Shown one piece after another: positions 17,774 to 26,805 of a stretch of DNA of 64,000 bases. A program made the translations under genes and the position numbers. The notes beneath the pieces are model-generated. The model worked only from the letters and a program-made list of their open reading frames with translations. It was not told where the DNA came from and did no database searches. Origin of the DNA: Cryobacterium sp. Y29 (lineage in GTDB: Bacteria > Actinomycetota > Actinomycetes > Actinomycetales > Microbacteriaceae). Positions within the stretch are counted from its first letter, which is position 1, and every line of letters begins with the position of its first letter. The stretch is from NCBI RefSeq assembly GCF_002929825.1, contig NZ_PJJN01000033.1, positions 176,229 to 240,228 on the forward strand, read 5' to 3'.

Positions 17774-17986
17774 GTGACACCTGCCCCGACCGCCGCTGCC
17801 GCCGTCACGGCGCTCCTGGCCGGCGAGCTGCTTTCCGACCCTCGTCGGACAACCGCAGACATCGCCCAACAGGTGGGCTACGGCAGCCCCTTCGCCCTCA
17901 GCACCGCCTTCAAACGCCACCACGGTGTAAGCCCCACCGAATATCGCCGCCACCGACAAACTCCTCTGCCCACACAAACCGGCTGA
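17774..17986 (+). pseudogene. AraC-family regulator, C-terminal fragment
   Basis: Only the second HTH of an AraC regulator is left: TTADIAQQVGYGSPFALSTAF and KRHHGVSPTEYRRHR in the last 50 residues. A full AraC protein would be about 300 residues. A GTG at 17774 could start translation, but there is no ribosome site. It abuts the DUF1772 remnant head to head. Confidence 0.6.
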
Positions 17987-18180
17987 CCGAAGCCAAACGG
18001 GAAGGCACGTTTTGTCTCATTACGGGATAGCCGTTCGAAGTTGTGAGAGGTCATGGTCAACCTCGTCGTCGTGCTGCTTGAGCGTGTCTGGCAATGTCCC
18101 TTCACGATCTGAATGGTCTGCGGGCCTGGTTGCACGGGTCCATCTCGTAAGGTGTGGCCAGACGTCCAGCGGGCTGACCC

Positions 18181-18462
18181 TCAGTCGAGAACGCGCCATT
18201 CGCGCACGAACTCCTCGACGGTCTTGGTTTCGAGGTCGCGGCGCACGGTTTCCAAAAGGCAGTGGGGGTCGCCGAGGTCGGCGGCAGTGCGTAGAACCTC
18301 AACTCCGCTTGCGCGCCGGCGGATGCAAAGGTCGGCATCGACCTCGACGTCACTCCCTGCTGCACGAACCAGTGCCATTGCACGACGGAGCAGGCGTCGA
18401 GTGCGCGTGCCCGATGGCTCCTCGAGCTCGGAACGAACGTTCCATGCGTCGCTTCCACCCAA
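18181..18462 (-). CDS. Hypothetical protein
   Basis: 93 residues from a TTG at 18462, or 65 from an ATG at 18378. Third-position GC is high and the amino-acid mix is ordinary (acidic, Arg-rich, ending in VEEFVREWRVLD), so it looks coding. The family is not recognised. Its 5' end coincides with the 5' boundary of the exported-protein fragment that starts on the other strand, so one or both may be truncated. About 190 bp before it (17987-18180) show nothing I recognise. Confidence 0.4.
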   Translation of the reverse strand: MGGSDAWNVRSELEEPSGTRTRRLLRRAMALVRAAGSDVEVDADLCIRRRASGVEVLRTAADLGDPHCLLETVRRDLETKTVEEFVREWRVLD

Positions 18463-18495
18463 ATAGCAATCACCCTCTCGCTGACCGTCTTCGGA

Positions 18496-18966
<471 letters not shown>

Positions 18967-19037
18967 GACAATCGAATGTCGACTACACACGATTTCAATC
19001 TGCGGGGTTTATGCGGGGTTCGCCCAAAATCGGCGAA

Positions 19038-19069
19038 AAAATACCCCGGACTTCCGCAGAAGTCCGGGG
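19038..19069 (-). terminator. Rho-independent terminator of the tRNA-Thr/tRNA-Met unit
   Basis: CCCCGGACTT (19044-19053) pairs with AAGTCCGGGG (19060-19069) around a 6-nt loop. On the minus strand the stem is followed by TATTTTTT. It lies 21 bp beyond the tRNA-Met 3' end. Confidence 0.85.
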
Positions 19070-19089
19070 CGATTTTAGTGAGTACCGTG

Positions 19090-19163
19090 TAGCGGGAGCG
19101 GGAATTGAACCCGCGACACCACGATTATGAGCCGTGTGCTCTAACCAACTGAGCTACCCCGCC
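19090..19163 (-). tRNA. tRNA-Met (CAU)
   Basis: The minus strand folds into a 74-nt cloverleaf: acceptor GGCGGGG, then UA and the D-arm GCUCAGUUGGUUAGAGC, anticodon loop CUCAUAA with CAU, T-arm GCGGG-UUCAAUU-CCCGC. CCA is not encoded. CAU could also be tRNA-Ile2 after lysidine modification, but the sequence resembles actinobacterial elongator tRNA-Met. It shares a transcription unit with the tRNA-Thr 31 bp upstream. Confidence 0.92.
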
Positions 19164-19194
19164 GCGACTTGTCGGCTGTTCGCTTCCAAGCCTG

Positions 19195-19266
<72 letters not shown>

Positions 19267-19392
19267 AGAGCAACCAAAAAACAGTAGCAACGCCGCGTTT
19301 TTGGCAACCTAGAAACTTTATCACCCCGACAGGGCGCTCTAGACCATTCTCCACGCTACAGGCACACAGCGCCAATGCCGTAGCATTTTAGG

Positions 19393-21093
19393 ATGACTGG
19401 CACCGAACTGACCCCTGGCACCGAATGGTGGCGCACCGCCGTCATCTATCAGATCTACCCCCGATCGTTCGCCGACGCGAACGGTGATGGCATGGGAGAC
19501 CTCGCCGGCATCAGCGCGCGACTGCCGCAGCTCAAAGACCTGGGCATTGATGCCATTTGGCTGTCTCCTTTTTATACCTCGCCACAACGCGACGCAGGTT
19601 ACGACGTCTCCGACTACTGCAACGTCGACCCGTTGTTCGGCACCCTCGACGACTTCGACGTGCTGCAGCGCACCGCCCACGACCTCGGAATCCGAGTCAT
19701 CGTCGACATCGTGCCCAATCACTCCTCGAGTGACCACGGCTGGTTCCAAGCTGCCCTCGCCGCCGGCCCTGGCAGCGAGGAGCGCGCCCGCTACACCTTC
19801 CGCGACGGCAAGGGCAAAAGCGGCGAGCTACCTCCGAACAATTGGGAGTCCGTCTTCGGCGGCCTCGCCTGGACCCGCACGACCGATCCGGACGGCACCC
19901 CCGGCCAGTGGTACCTTCACTTGTTCGACAGCAGTCAGCCCGACTTCGACTGGGACAGCGAGTGGGTGCGCGAGCAGTTCCGTGCGGTGCTGCGCTTCTG
20001 GCTCGACCGCGGCGTCGACGGCTTTCGAGTGGATGTTGCGCACGGCATGATCAAGGCTCCCGGCCTCCCCGATTACACGCCTCCCGCCGAGGGCGGCAGC
20101 ATGGGCGGGGCACCGGCATCCGCTCTCGAACCGGGGATCAGCGCCGAGACGCCGCTGACGGCCCCGTATTGGGCGCAGGACGGCGTGCACGAGATTTATC
20201 GCGACTGGCACCAGGTGCTCGCCGCTTACCCGGGCGACCGCGTTCTCGCGGCCGAAGCCTGGGTTGATCCGCTCAGCCAGATGGCCAAGTGGGTACGCCC
20301 AGACGAGATGCACCAGGCCTTCAACTTCGCCTACCTGGAGACCCCGTGGAACGCGCCGCAGCTGAAGAGCGTCATCGACGAGTCGCTCGAAGCTTTCGGC
20401 AACGTCGGGGCGCCGAGCACCTGGGTGCTCTCCAACCACGACGTCGTGCGCCACGCCTCCCGGCTCGCCCTCACCGGCGATAACCTGCAAGGTCACGGCA
20501 TCGGCCCCAAGACGGTTGGACTGCCCGACACTGTTCTGGGACTGCGGCGCGCGCGGGCGGCATCCGCTTTGATGTTGTCGCTGCCCGGCTCGAGCTACCT
20601 GTATCAGGGCGAGGAACTCGGCTTGCCCGAGGCCGTCGATCTGCCCGACCATGCGCGCGAAGACCCCACCTGGTTTCGCACCAACGGCGAACGCTACGGG
20701 CGAGACGGATGCCGCGTGCCGATTCCGTGGGAAGCCGCCGGCGAGTCGTTCGGCTTCAGCACCGGAGAGAAGAGTTGGCTGCCGCAGCCGGCCGAATGGG
20801 CCGGGCTCGCTCGCGACCAGCAAAACGGCGTGGCCGGATCAACCCTCGAGCTGTACAAGCTCGCGTTGCGACTGCGCCGGGAGCACTCCCTCGCCTCCGG
20901 CACGGTCGAGTGGATCGACGGCTTCGGCCCCGAGGTCGCGGCGTACCGCAATGGCGACGTGATTGTCGTGGCGAATACGGGGTCGGCATCCGTTCAGCTG
21001 CCCGCTGGCGAGGTTCTGCTGGCGAGCGAAGAGCTCGTCAGTCGCACCCTGCCGGGCGATACGACGGCCTGGTTGCGCATCGTTCAACCATGA
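19393..21093 (+). CDS. Alpha-glucosidase, GH13 family
   Basis: 566 residues. The (beta/alpha)8 barrel shows YQIYPRSFADANGDGMGDL (region I side), the nucleophile Asp in GFRVDVAHG, the acid Glu in VLAAEAWVDP, and the third Asp in LSNHDVVRH. It cleaves alpha-glucosidic bonds of maltose-type oligosaccharides, giving glucose. TAGCAT lies 6 bp before the ATG, so the mRNA is probably leaderless. It ends in ATGA overlapping the alarmone synthetase gene, so the two are translated as a pair. Confidence 0.92.
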   Translation: MTGTELTPGTEWWRTAVIYQIYPRSFADANGDGMGDLAGISARLPQLKDLGIDAIWLSPFYTSPQRDAGYDVSDYCNVDPLFGTLDDFDVLQRTAHDLGIRVIVDIVPNHSSSDHGWFQAALAAGPGSEERARYTFRDGKGKSGELPPNNWESVFGGLAWTRTTDPDGTPGQWYLHLFDSSQPDFDWDSEWVREQFRAVLRFWLDRGVDGFRVDVAHGMIKAPGLPDYTPPAEGGSMGGAPASALEPGISAETPLTAPYWAQDGVHEIYRDWHQVLAAYPGDRVLAAEAWVDPLSQMAKWVRPDEMHQAFNFAYLETPWNAPQLKSVIDESLEAFGNVGAPSTWVLSNHDVVRHASRLALTGDNLQGHGIGPKTVGLPDTVLGLRRARAASALMLSLPGSSYLYQGEELGLPEAVDLPDHAREDPTWFRTNGERYGRDGCRVPIPWEAAGESFGFSTGEKSWLPQPAEWAGLARDQQNGVAGSTLELYKLALRLRREHSLASGTVEWIDGFGPEVAAYRNGDVIVVANTGSASVQLPAGEVLLASEELVSRTLPGDTTAWLRIVQP

Positions 21094-21914
21094 CCACGTT
21101 CGACGACGCACCCGTCGGCAGCGCGGCCGACGCAGGCAGCGTCGTCTCTCCCGACTCCGGCAGCGTCTCGCCTAGTACCTCTGCGAGCATCGCCGCCATG
21201 CGGGAGTTGAAGCTCGAACTGACCCGGTTCATGATGTCGTACAAGTTCGCGACCGACGAGATACTGACCAAGATCAACATTTTGAAGGAGGAATTCAGTG
21301 CGATTCACGACTACAGCCCAATCGAGCACGTCAGTTCCCGACTCAAGTCGCCGGAGGGTATTCTCAAGAAGGCCATCCGCAAGGGGCACCCGCTCGAGCT
21401 GACCGGAATCCGCGACAATATCCAGGACATCGCCGGAATTCGCATCACCTGCAGCTTCATCTCCGACACCTATCGCGTTCGCGACATGCTCGCCGGACAG
21501 CGCGACATAACAGTGCTCCAAGTCAAGGACTATATCCGGGAACCGAAGGCCAACGGGTACCAGAGCCTGCACCTCATCGTCGCGATTCCGGTATTCATGT
21601 CCGACCGTGTGCAGCCAGTCACCGTCGAAATTCAGATCCGCACGATCGCGATGGACTTTTGGGCGAGCCTGGAACACAAGATCTACTACAAGTACAACGG
21701 CGCCGTGCCAGACACCCTGGTAGAAGACTTGCGGCAGGCAGCGGATGCCGCCAACCGGCTTGATGTGAAGATGGAACTGCTGCACGACCAGGTCGTGGCA
21801 CTCGAACCCATTACCGATGACGCCGATCTGTTCAGCTTCGACAGCCTGCCACCGTTTCCGCTACCGAAGGGCCTGCTCGAGTCCTTCCTGCGCGGGCTTA
21901 GCGAGCCGAGCTAA
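21090..21914 (+). CDS. Small alarmone (p)ppGpp synthetase, RelA/SpoT-like
   Basis: 274 residues. Only the synthetase fold is present: GIRDNIQDIAGIRITC, the substrate loop KANGYQSLHLIV and the EIQIRT motif. There is no HD hydrolase, TGS or ACT domain, as in the RelQ/YjbM class. It transfers pyrophosphate from ATP to GDP or GTP. The 30-residue Ser/Asp-rich N-terminus is disordered-looking. The ATG overlaps the alpha-glucosidase stop by 4 bp. Confidence 0.9.
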   Translation: MTTFDDAPVGSAADAGSVVSPDSGSVSPSTSASIAAMRELKLELTRFMMSYKFATDEILTKINILKEEFSAIHDYSPIEHVSSRLKSPEGILKKAIRKGHPLELTGIRDNIQDIAGIRITCSFISDTYRVRDMLAGQRDITVLQVKDYIREPKANGYQSLHLIVAIPVFMSDRVQPVTVEIQIRTIAMDFWASLEHKIYYKYNGAVPDTLVEDLRQAADAANRLDVKMELLHDQVVALEPITDDADLFSFDSLPPFPLPKGLLESFLRGLSEPS

Positions 21915-21939
21915 ACCGGCTGCGGCGGCAATGTGAGCT

Positions 21940-22062
21940 GGCCGCCCACCGCGCATAACTCCTGCAATTTGCGGGCGTTCCGAAAAACCCCCGCGGCTTC
22001 CCGCGCCTGCCCTGTTTGGACGCAAGAAATTGCAGGAGTTGTGCGCGCGCCGACGGGCGGCC
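21940..22062. repeat. Long interrupted inverted repeat between convergent genes
   Basis: A 20-bp arm at 21951-21970 pairs with 22027-22046, with one position as a G-U pair; outer arms GGCCGCCC (21940-21947) and GGGCGGCC (22055-22062) extend it. The loop is GC-rich and can fold further. It sits between the alarmone synthetase and the convergent peptidase gene. It may be a bidirectional terminator, but no T-run is present; a dispersed REP-like element is the alternative. Confidence 0.6.
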
Positions 22063-22076
22063 GGACCCGAGGTGCG

Positions 22077-23255
22077 CTAGTTGGTGTTGGCGTAGAGCCA
22101 GGCGAGCGGGTCGACCTTGGTGCCGGTGATTCCGCCCTGACGAATCTCGAAGTGCAGGTGCGGGCCGGTCGACATCCCGGTACTGCCGGTCTTGCCGATG
22201 ACCTGGCCAACCTTGACCACGTCACCCTCCGCGAACAGCATCGATCCGTGGATCATGTGCGCGTAGACGCTGGTGACGAGCTCGCCATTGATCATGTGGT
22301 CGATCATCATGTGAACGCCGAGGCTGGCTTCACCGTCTTCGGCGTAGCTGACCACACCGTCGGCGATGGCCTGGATCGGTGCGCCGACGCCCGGGTTGAA
22401 GTCCTGGCCGCCGTGGTTCACCGAACAACCGGCGCAATTGCGGTAGCCGATCTGGTCGCCGATATGAACACCGACGGCGAACGGCCACTGAATGGTTCCG
22501 TTCGGGTTGTTTGTGAAGGTGTCTTCCATGCGGATACCGCTGGCTTCAGCAACTTCGGCGATGGTGCTCGACTTGTAGCCGTCACGCACGACGGTAACGG
22601 TGTCACCGCCAGCCAGATCCATGCTCTGCATATCGGCCGCTGCCGGAACACGCTGCGATTCAAGAACGGATGCCTGCACGTCTTGTGACGACAGTAACGC
22701 TTCGGCCGGAATCGAGGTGGCCACGGCCATTAGAGCCACGAACGACATGGCGAGAATCGAAGCGCCTTTGGCCGCGCGCTTGCGCATGGTGCTGCCGAGC
22801 GGTCGTGCACGCGGGGTGCGACGGGGCAGCGCCCCGGCCGGAACGAAATCGCGCGCGGGGGCAAACGTCTCCCCCGGCTTCTGCTCGATGCGATGGCGAC
22901 GCGGCCGTTCACCGGCAGCGGGAATGACCGTCGGGATCGATTGGGTCACGCCGGGAGCCAGCAACTTCTCGTAGTCGGTAGGCCCGGCGTCGGCGACCGG
23001 CCGAGCCGCAACAATGCGGTCAGTCTCGATGACCACAACCGGTTCAAGGTCCAGGTCGGCCGTGACGATCAGATCGGCTGCCGGGCTGAGCCGTGCGAGG
23101 TCATCAGCGGTTTCCGTGAACGGTGCTGTGACCGATAATGCGAGTTGTGAGAACGCCCCACGCTCGCGCTCGCGACGCTCCCGGCGAGTCAGCGCTACCG
23201 GTTCTGCCGGGGGAAATACGGCGCCGTCACTGTCACCGGACACGGTGGTGTCCAT
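22077..23255 (-). CDS. M23-family (LytM) cell-wall peptidase, membrane-anchored
   Basis: 392 residues from ATG 23255 (the frame reaches a TTG at 23276). A ca. 155-residue cytoplasmic Pro/Arg-rich region precedes one membrane helix (ASILAMSFVALMAVATSI). Then comes an extracellular segment and the M23 domain with zinc ligands in HGGQDFNPG and GPHLHFEIR. It probably cuts peptidoglycan crosslinks during growth. The 180-bp region upstream is AT-richer and contains a TATATT that could be a -10. I looked for a ydaO-type riboswitch there and could not support one. Confidence 0.88.
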   Translation of the reverse strand: MDTTVSGDSDGAVFPPAEPVALTRRERRERERGAFSQLALSVTAPFTETADDLARLSPAADLIVTADLDLEPVVVIETDRIVAARPVADAGPTDYEKLLAPGVTQSIPTVIPAAGERPRRHRIEQKPGETFAPARDFVPAGALPRRTPRARPLGSTMRKRAAKGASILAMSFVALMAVATSIPAEALLSSQDVQASVLESQRVPAAADMQSMDLAGGDTVTVVRDGYKSSTIAEVAEASGIRMEDTFTNNPNGTIQWPFAVGVHIGDQIGYRNCAGCSVNHGGQDFNPGVGAPIQAIADGVVSYAEDGEASLGVHMMIDHMINGELVTSVYAHMIHGSMLFAEGDVVKVGQVIGKTGSTGMSTGPHLHFEIRQGGITGTKVDPLAWLYANTN

Positions 23256-23436
23256 GGGTGGAGTGTGACGTGACAAAGTGCAGCTTTCGGCGTGGCGGAC
23301 GGGATCTTGTGCTCGTTCTGAATAACGCCAAATGACGGAGGATCAATATAACGAATCAGCTAACGGTAACGCGCAACCCTGAGAATACCAGAGGAAAGCG
23401 ACCAATCACACCCAAAAGGGGGTAGTGGGCATAGTT

Positions 23437-24273
23437 TCAGCGGGGTCCCTCGTCAGGCGGGAAGCACTCGAAGAGCGCGGCGAGCACCGGTGAGAACTGA
23501 TCGTAAAGGGCCGGAGCTGCGGCGATGAGCAGGTCGCGGCCCTCGGCATCCGCGTACAAAGCACCGACCCGAGCGCCGGCTTCCCGCGCGATCAGGGCAC
23601 CGGCGGCGTGGTCCCATGGGTTGAGTCCGCGTTCGAAATAGAGGTCAAGACGCCCGCAAGCGACCGAGCAGAGGTCGAGTGCGGCCGACCCGAGACGACG
23701 GATGTCCCGCACCTGGCCGATGAGACCACCCACGACTTTCGCCTGCCACACCCGCCGGTCCGCCTCGTAGCTGAAGCCGGTGCCGGCCAGGGCGAGCGAG
23801 AGCGGAACGTCGTGATTCACGTGCAGGCGTTGGTCGCCCAGCCAGGCGCCCGAACCCTTCGACGCGGTGAACACCTCGCGGAGGGCGGGGTTGACGACGG
23901 CGCCGGCAAGGGTGTTCCAGCTGGCCGGGTCGGGATCACCCTGCACAACGGCGATGCTGACGGCATAGAACGGAATGCCGTAGAGGTAGTTGACGGTGCC
24001 GTCGATGGGGTCGACCACCCAAGTGAGCCCACTGGTGTGCGCGGATGCGTCGGATTCTTCGCCGTAAAACCCGTCGTTTGGTCGGGCGTCTGCGAGCAGG
24101 CCGCGAATGAGCAACTCGACCTCGCGATCGGCCGCGGTGACGATGTCTTCGGGTGACGATTTCGAGGCTGCAATCTCGACCCCCTCGGTGCGACGCCGAT
24201 GGGCGAGCGCGCCTGCGGTGAGGGCGACGGTGCGTGCAAGGTCGAGCAGCTCGGTCGGAGCGGGATGCATCAT
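23437..24273 (-). CDS. Inositol monophosphatase-family phosphatase
   Basis: 278 residues from ATG 24273, chosen because TAGCGT lies 6 bp upstream, the leaderless pattern seen at many starts here. Metal-binding motifs are clear: [22 protein letters not shown] and the C-terminal [16 protein letters not shown]. Enzymes of this family dephosphorylate inositol phosphate, histidinol phosphate or related substrates. Without a pathway neighbour the substrate is open. In actinobacteria inositol phosphate matters for mycothiol and lipid synthesis. Confidence 0.88.
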   Translation of the reverse strand: MMHPAPTELLDLARTVALTAGALAHRRRTEGVEIAASKSSPEDIVTAADREVELLIRGLLADARPNDGFYGEESDASAHTSGLTWVVDPIDGTVNYLYGIPFYAVSIAVVQGDPDPASWNTLAGAVVNPALREVFTASKGSGAWLGDQRLHVNHDVPLSLALAGTGFSYEADRRVWQAKVVGGLIGQVRDIRRLGSAALDLCSVACGRLDLYFERGLNPWDHAAGALIAREAGARVGALYADAEGRDLLIAAAPALYDQFSPVLAALFECFPPDEGPR

Positions 24274-24305
24274 CCCCACACGCTACAGGCAGGGCCTCAA
24301 CCAGA

Positions 24306-24331
24306 ACAGGCAGGCCCGAGGGCCTGCCTGT
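24306..24331 (-). terminator. Hairpin downstream of tRNA-Tyr
   Basis: ACAGGCAGGCC (24306-24316) pairs perfectly with GGCCTGCCTGT (24321-24331) around CGAG. It lies 15 bp after the tRNA-Tyr 3' end on the minus strand. The T-run is weak (TTCTGGTT). Confidence 0.65.
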
Positions 24332-24345
24332 CCTGGTGGTACTCG

Positions 24346-24427
24346 TGGCGAGTGCGAGGTTCGAACTCACGAAGGCTACGCCGTCTGATTTACAGTCAGA
24401 TCCCTTTGGCCGCTTGGGTAACTCGCC
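24346..24427 (-). tRNA. tRNA-Tyr (GUA)
   Basis: An 82-nt class II tRNA on the minus strand: acceptor GGCGAGU with ACUCGCC, anticodon loop CUGUAAA giving GUA, a long variable arm, and T-arm with GUUCGAAC. CCA is not encoded. The 314 bp from 24428 to 24741 upstream hold its promoter region and otherwise no gene I can support. Confidence 0.94.
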
Positions 24428-24741
24428 AGGCGCTCCCGACCAGGTGTAATCACTTGACCGGAGACGCGGCTTTAACAATACAAGACGAAACGCCTCACCG
24501 AGAAATCAACGGGCATCGAAATCGTGATGAGACGTTTCCGGTACCCGGTGGGCGGCACTCCCCGGTTGGCCGGCGGGGTGCGCTTCTTGGTCGACGTGTC
24601 GCCGCCGATGCCGGTGAGGCCACGATGTCGGCGGTATCCGCCGCCTACCCATTGCCGATGTTCGAGACCGCACAGGAGTGTTCGCGTATGGTGTCTAACC
24701 GCGCACTTTTTGCACTCTCGCGGGTCGGATACCATGGGGGA

Positions 24742-25230
24742 ATGGCAGATTCAACGTTCGACATCGTCAGCAAGGTCGACCCGATGGAGGTCGACAACGC
24801 CCTCAACCAGGCGCACAAAGAAGTCGCACAGCGCTACGACTTCAAGAACGTAGGAGCTTCGATCGCGATGAGCGGTGACAAGGTGCTCATGAAAGCGAAC
24901 ACCGAGGAGCGCGTCAAGGCGATCCTCGAAGTGTTCGAGGCCAAGCTGATCAAGCGCGGCATCTCACTGCGCAGCCTCGACGCTGGCGAGCCGTTCGCCT
25001 CCGGCAAGGAATATCGCATTGAGACGAGCATGAAGGCCGGCATCGACCAGGAGAACGCGAAGAAGATCGGCAAGATCATTCGCGACGAGGGCCCCAAAGG
25101 CGTCAAGAGCCAAATTCAGGGTGACGAACTGCGGGTCAGCTCGAAGAGTCGCGATGATTTGCAGGCCGTGATGGCGCTGCTCAAGGGTAAAGACCTTGAC
25201 GTGGCCCTGCAGTTCACAAACTTTCGCTAG
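24742..25230 (+). CDS. YajQ family nucleotide-binding protein
   Basis: 162 residues, the usual family length. It opens with [22 protein letters not shown] and carries RYDFK and the [25 protein letters not shown] block typical of YajQ/UPF0234. Members bind nucleotides, and some bind cyclic di-GMP; the role in actinobacteria is unsettled. TACCAT lies exactly 6 bp before the ATG, so the transcript is probably leaderless. Confidence 0.9.
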   Translation: MADSTFDIVSKVDPMEVDNALNQAHKEVAQRYDFKNVGASIAMSGDKVLMKANTEERVKAILEVFEAKLIKRGISLRSLDAGEPFASGKEYRIETSMKAGIDQENAKKIGKIIRDEGPKGVKSQIQGDELRVSSKSRDDLQAVMALLKGKDLDVALQFTNFR

Positions 25231-25292
25231 CGGACCTCTCCGGCAGGGGGGACTCCCTCGTCCTCTGTCCGCCAGGCCCACCTTGTGAACCG

Positions 25293-25344
25293 GGGCCCAG
25301 TTTATAAACTGGGCCCGCGGACGGGGCCTGGGCCCCGTCCGCGG
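25293..25344. terminator. Twin perfect palindromes between yajQ and fprA
   Basis: The first, 25293-25316, is a perfect 24-bp palindrome with arms GGGCCCAG/CTGGGCCC and an AT core TTTATAAA. The second, 25315-25344, has 14-bp arms CCGCGGACGGGGCC/GGCCCCGTCCGCGG and a 2-bp centre. They overlap by 2 bp. Lying between convergent genes, they most likely end transcription from both sides, although no T-run follows either. Confidence 0.65.
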
Positions 25345-25362
25345 AGGCGCGCACTCGGAGTG

Positions 25363-26745
25363 CTACTCGGCGCGGGACACCGCCACCATTTCGTGGCGGT
25401 CCACAACCTTGATGCGGGTGCGGCCTACAGCCTCGCCGAGCCCGAGTTCGTGCTGGTCGAGATTGTGCCAACCGTCCAGACCGGTGTATTTCACGCCGCG
25501 CGCATCGAGCAAGTCCACGATGCTCTCCTCCGACGGCGACTCGGGACGCCACCAGTTCCCGAGGTCATTGATCAGGTGACGAATCGTTTCCATCGCGTCG
25601 CTCTTGGTGTGGCCGATCAGACCGACCGGCCCGCGCTTGATCCAGCCGGTCGCGTAGACGCCGTACATCTGCTGGTTGAACAGCCCGCCGGTACCGGCCG
25701 ACGGGTCACGGCGTAGCACCTGGCCCTCGCGGTTGGGAATGATGCCGCGCTTCTTGTCAAACGGCACGTCCGGCAATTCCGACCCGAAGTAGCCGACGGC
25801 TCGGTAGACGGCCTGCACCGGGATCTCGCGAATTTCGCCGGTGCCGACGACGCCGCCGGCGCCATCCGTTATGGTGCGTTCCCAGCGAAACGCGCCGACC
25901 CGGCCTGTGCCGTCATCGACCAACTCGACCGGCTTGGCGAAGAAGTGCATGTGCAGACGGCGGCTGGCGGCGCCGGTCTCGCGGGCACGCCACTGGTTCA
26001 GCGTCTTATCGATCACGAAGACCTGTTTGTTGCTCGCGACGGCGGACTGAGCGGCCTCGTCGTACTCAAAGTCCTCGTCGTAGACGATCATGTCCACATC
26101 ATTCAGCTCGCCCACCTCACGCAGTTCCAGCGGAGTGAATTTAACGGATGTCGGACCACGCCGTCCAAATACGTGCACGTCGGTCACCGGTGACCCTTTC
26201 AACCCGGCGTACACGTTTTCGGGGATCTCCGTCGAAAGCAGGTCGTCGGCGTGCTTGATGAGCATGCGCGACACGTCGAGGGCCACGTTTCCGTTGCCGA
26301 TCACGGCGATCTCGCGCGCGTGAAGCGGCCAGGTACGCGGTACGTCGGGATGGCCGTCAAACCAGCTCACGAAGTCGGCGGCGCCGTATGAACCGTTCAG
26401 AGACGCGCCTGGAATATTGAGGTCGGCATCCTGCACGGCGCCGGTCGCGAAGATGACCGCGTTGTAGTGCTTCTTGAGGTCGTCGAGGGTGACGTCCACT
26501 CCGAACCGCACATTGCCGAACACACGAATATCACCACTGTCGAGCACGCCCCGCAGAGCAGTGATGATGCCCTTGATGCGGGGGTGGTCGGGGGCGACGC
26601 CGTAGCGCACGAGGCCATACGGCGCCGGCAGGTGGTCGAACAGGTCGATCGAGACCTCAAAGTTGCGCTCGGCTTTGAGCAGAATATCGGCGGCATAAAT
26701 GCCCGCCGGTCCTGCGCCGACGATGGCCAGTCTCAATTTGGTCAC
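25363..26745 (-). CDS. fprA: Ferredoxin/flavodoxin--NADP+ reductase (FprA type)
   Basis: 460 residues from GTG 26745, with AAGGA 7 bp upstream; the open frame to 26781 has only a TTG without a site. FAD motif VGAGPAGIYAADILL at residues 8-22, PYGLVRYGVAPDH, the NADP motif VIGNGNVALDVSRML, and C-terminal GVYATGWIKRGPVGLIGHTKSDA all match the adrenodoxin reductase-like FprA. It moves electrons between NADPH and ferredoxins. It lies next to the quinone genes on the same strand, 60 bp after the polyprenyl synthase. Confidence 0.93.
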   Translation of the reverse strand: MTKLRLAIVGAGPAGIYAADILLKAERNFEVSIDLFDHLPAPYGLVRYGVAPDHPRIKGIITALRGVLDSGDIRVFGNVRFGVDVTLDDLKKHYNAVIFATGAVQDADLNIPGASLNGSYGAADFVSWFDGHPDVPRTWPLHAREIAVIGNGNVALDVSRMLIKHADDLLSTEIPENVYAGLKGSPVTDVHVFGRRGPTSVKFTPLELREVGELNDVDMIVYDEDFEYDEAAQSAVASNKQVFVIDKTLNQWRARETGAASRRLHMHFFAKPVELVDDGTGRVGAFRWERTITDGAGGVVGTGEIREIPVQAVYRAVGYFGSELPDVPFDKKRGIIPNREGQVLRRDPSAGTGGLFNQQMYGVYATGWIKRGPVGLIGHTKSDAMETIRHLINDLGNWWRPESPSEESIVDLLDARGVKYTGLDGWHNLDQHELGLGEAVGRTRIKVVDRHEMVAVSRAE

Positions 26746-26805
26746 TGAAGATTCCTTACTGCGCGGACGGGCCGGGCCCAAGCCCTCGCCCGCTCTCGAC
26801 TGGAT

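Noticed and set aside
23256..23436. Possible ydaO (c-di-AMP) riboswitch upstream of the M23 peptidase
   Set aside because: The location fits known cases, but I could not find the conserved core or paired elements; only an AT-rich promoter-like stretch is visible.
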